DNA of 6,499 nucleotides from Thermoplasmata archaeon UBA184 (GTDB lineage Archaea > Thermoplasmatota > Thermoplasmata > Lutacidiplasmatales > UBA184). The first letter of the stretch is position 1. Each line of letters starts with the position of its first letter. Positions 5,676 through 6,499 of this stretch are shown piece after piece. Location: positions 91,257 through 97,755 of the forward strand of contig DAEB01000024.1 of assembly GCA_002495185.1 (NCBI GenBank). The letters run 5' to 3'. Under the pieces are notes generated by a model, which was not told the DNA's origin, did no database searches, and saw only the letters and a program-made list of their open reading frames with translations. Made by a program: the position numbers and the translations under genes.

Positions 5676-6499
5676 TGTCGCGCCACCTCCAATCCCGGTA
5701 CCTTGTACACGTCCTCGACGGCCCGCACGGTCCGAGTGACGATGTACGTGACGATGAAGTAGAAGAATGCCGCTTCGAGCCAGATGATCAGGGATGCATA
5801 GAGGTACCCCGTGTTGAAGGAGGTCGAAGCGAGGCCGTACGAGACTCCGCTGAGTTCCGTCCAGCCGATAGCGTAGAGCAGCGAGGTGTCCTTAATTGAG
5901 GATGAGAACTCGTTCCCCAAGGCCGGCAACGACAGCCGAAACGCCTGCGGAAGAGTCACGACGAACATCGTGCGAAGACGCGAGATGCCGACGGCGTCGG
6001 CGGCCTCGGTCTGTCCCGACGGAACCGACAGGATCCCCGCACGGACGATCTCCGCCTGATACGCGGCAGTGTGGAGTGCGAGGGCGGCCACGCCCAACCA
6101 TAGCGTGACCGTAGTCACCAGGTAGGGATTCGTGTGCGCCCGGGTAAGCTCGATTCCTCCGATGAGGTAGAAGAAGAAGATGAGGGCGATCGGGGGCATG
6201 CTGCGGAAGAAATCGACGTAGACCGACCCAAGCCCCCGGAGGATGACGAAACGGGTCGTTCGAGCCCAGCCGATCAGGAATCCGAGACCGAATCCGGTCG
6301 GGAGGATCACCGCCACTACCTCAAGGGTGGTCCAGAATCCTTGCTCCTCCGGCTTCAGGATGCTGAGCGCATACGAAAGTCGGTAGACTCCGAGGTTTCC
6401 CAGTTCGATAATGAACAGCAGGCCGAAGACCACGGCCACCACGCCGTAGACGATCCGGGACCAGGTCGCCCACGCGAAGATCCTCCGCAGGAGGACTCG
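5672..6499 (-). CDS. polar amino acid ABC transporter permease (GlnP/HisM type), first permease, 5' end outside window
   Basis: This membrane subunit is the partner of the permease at 3902-4936. The frame is open to the window edge, so 275 residues are seen and the start lies beyond 6499. A GTG at 6442 could be read as a start, but it falls inside the first membrane helix (RIVYGVVAVVFGLLFII), so it is not the likely start. Counting from that GTG, DFFRSMPPIALIFFFYL (77-93) replaces the usual RGTP-type motif. The EAA loop lies at about 127-180: AYQAEIVRAG, then GQTEAADAVGI, then VVTLPQAFRL. A final helix lies at about 213-235. NEFSSSIKDTSLL (177-189) is typical of this family. Its TGA overlaps the ATPase start by two bases. 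As the first operon gene seen here, it or a binding-protein gene further upstream should carry the promoter. Confidence 0.93.
   Translation of the reverse strand, partial: RVLLRRIFAWATWSRIVYGVVAVVFGLLFIIELGNLGVYRLSYALSILKPEEQGFWTTLEVVAVILPTGFGLGFLIGWARTTRFVILRGLGSVYVDFFRSMPPIALIFFFYLIGGIELTRAHTNPYLVTTVTLWLGVAALALHTAAYQAEIVRAGILSVPSGQTEAADAVGISRLRTMFVVTLPQAFRLSLPALGNEFSSSIKDTSLLYAIGWTELSGVSYGLASTSFNTGYLYASLIIWLEAAFFYFIVTYIVTRTVRAVEDVYKVPGLEVARQ
5683..5690 (-). promoter_or_regulatory. strong ribosome binding site of the ATPase gene
   Basis: On the minus strand ggaggtgg lies inside the end of the upstream permease gene, with its ggaggt core nine bases before the ATG at 5675. It fixes the ATPase start and shows that this organism uses Shine-Dalgarno initiation inside operons, while the TIR gene looks leaderless. 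Confidence 0.75.

Noticed and set aside
4782..5762. 326-codon plus-strand open frame opposite the ATPase and permease genes
   Set aside because: It is the antisense shadow of an ATPase with every ABC motif intact and shows no domain of its own.

Overview
The window reads as chromosomal DNA of an uncultured, GC-rich archaeon, most likely in the Thermoplasmatota. Three things support this. A regulator carries the archaeal bacterio-opsin-activator type of C-terminal helix-turn-helix (HTH_10). A tRNA-Ile(GAU) gene has no encoded CCA and has a TATA box about 25 bases upstream. Several other genes have TATA-like elements, one of them placed for a leaderless start. The phylum-level placement is inference; the archaeal assignment is firmer.

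Layout. Bases 1-235 are a leader with a weak TATA-like element and no convincing gene. A radical SAM protein with a C-terminal cysteine cluster follows on the plus strand (236-1243). Facing it on the minus strand is a pair: an HTH_10 regulator (2135-2920), and downstream of it a 228-residue protein (1353-2039) that looks like a RecA/KaiC-type fold without a P-loop. The 95 bases between these two hold a pair of GAACNNGTTC palindromes 18 bases apart. The tRNA-Ile gene (2983-3057, minus) lies just upstream of the regulator. Diverging from it on the plus strand is a broken gene (3189-3817) for a TIR-domain protein with a C-terminal zinc ribbon. It is interrupted by one in-frame TAA and one apparent single-base deletion.

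The last 2.6 kb on the minus strand is a tightly packed polar amino acid ABC importer operon. In transcription order it holds a permease (5672 to beyond 6499, its start lies outside the window), an ATPase (4944-5675) and a second permease (3902-4936). Stop and start codons overlap or nearly touch, and both internal genes have a good Shine-Dalgarno sequence. The two permeases would pair as a heterodimer on an ATPase dimer. No substrate-binding protein gene is visible; it may lie upstream or elsewhere.

I found no clear new multi-gene system. The items most worth a second look are the disrupted TIR-zinc ribbon gene, the HTH/P-loop-less RecA-like pair with its palindromic intergenic region, and the orphan radical SAM enzyme. 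All family assignments were made by eye from motifs, without database searches.
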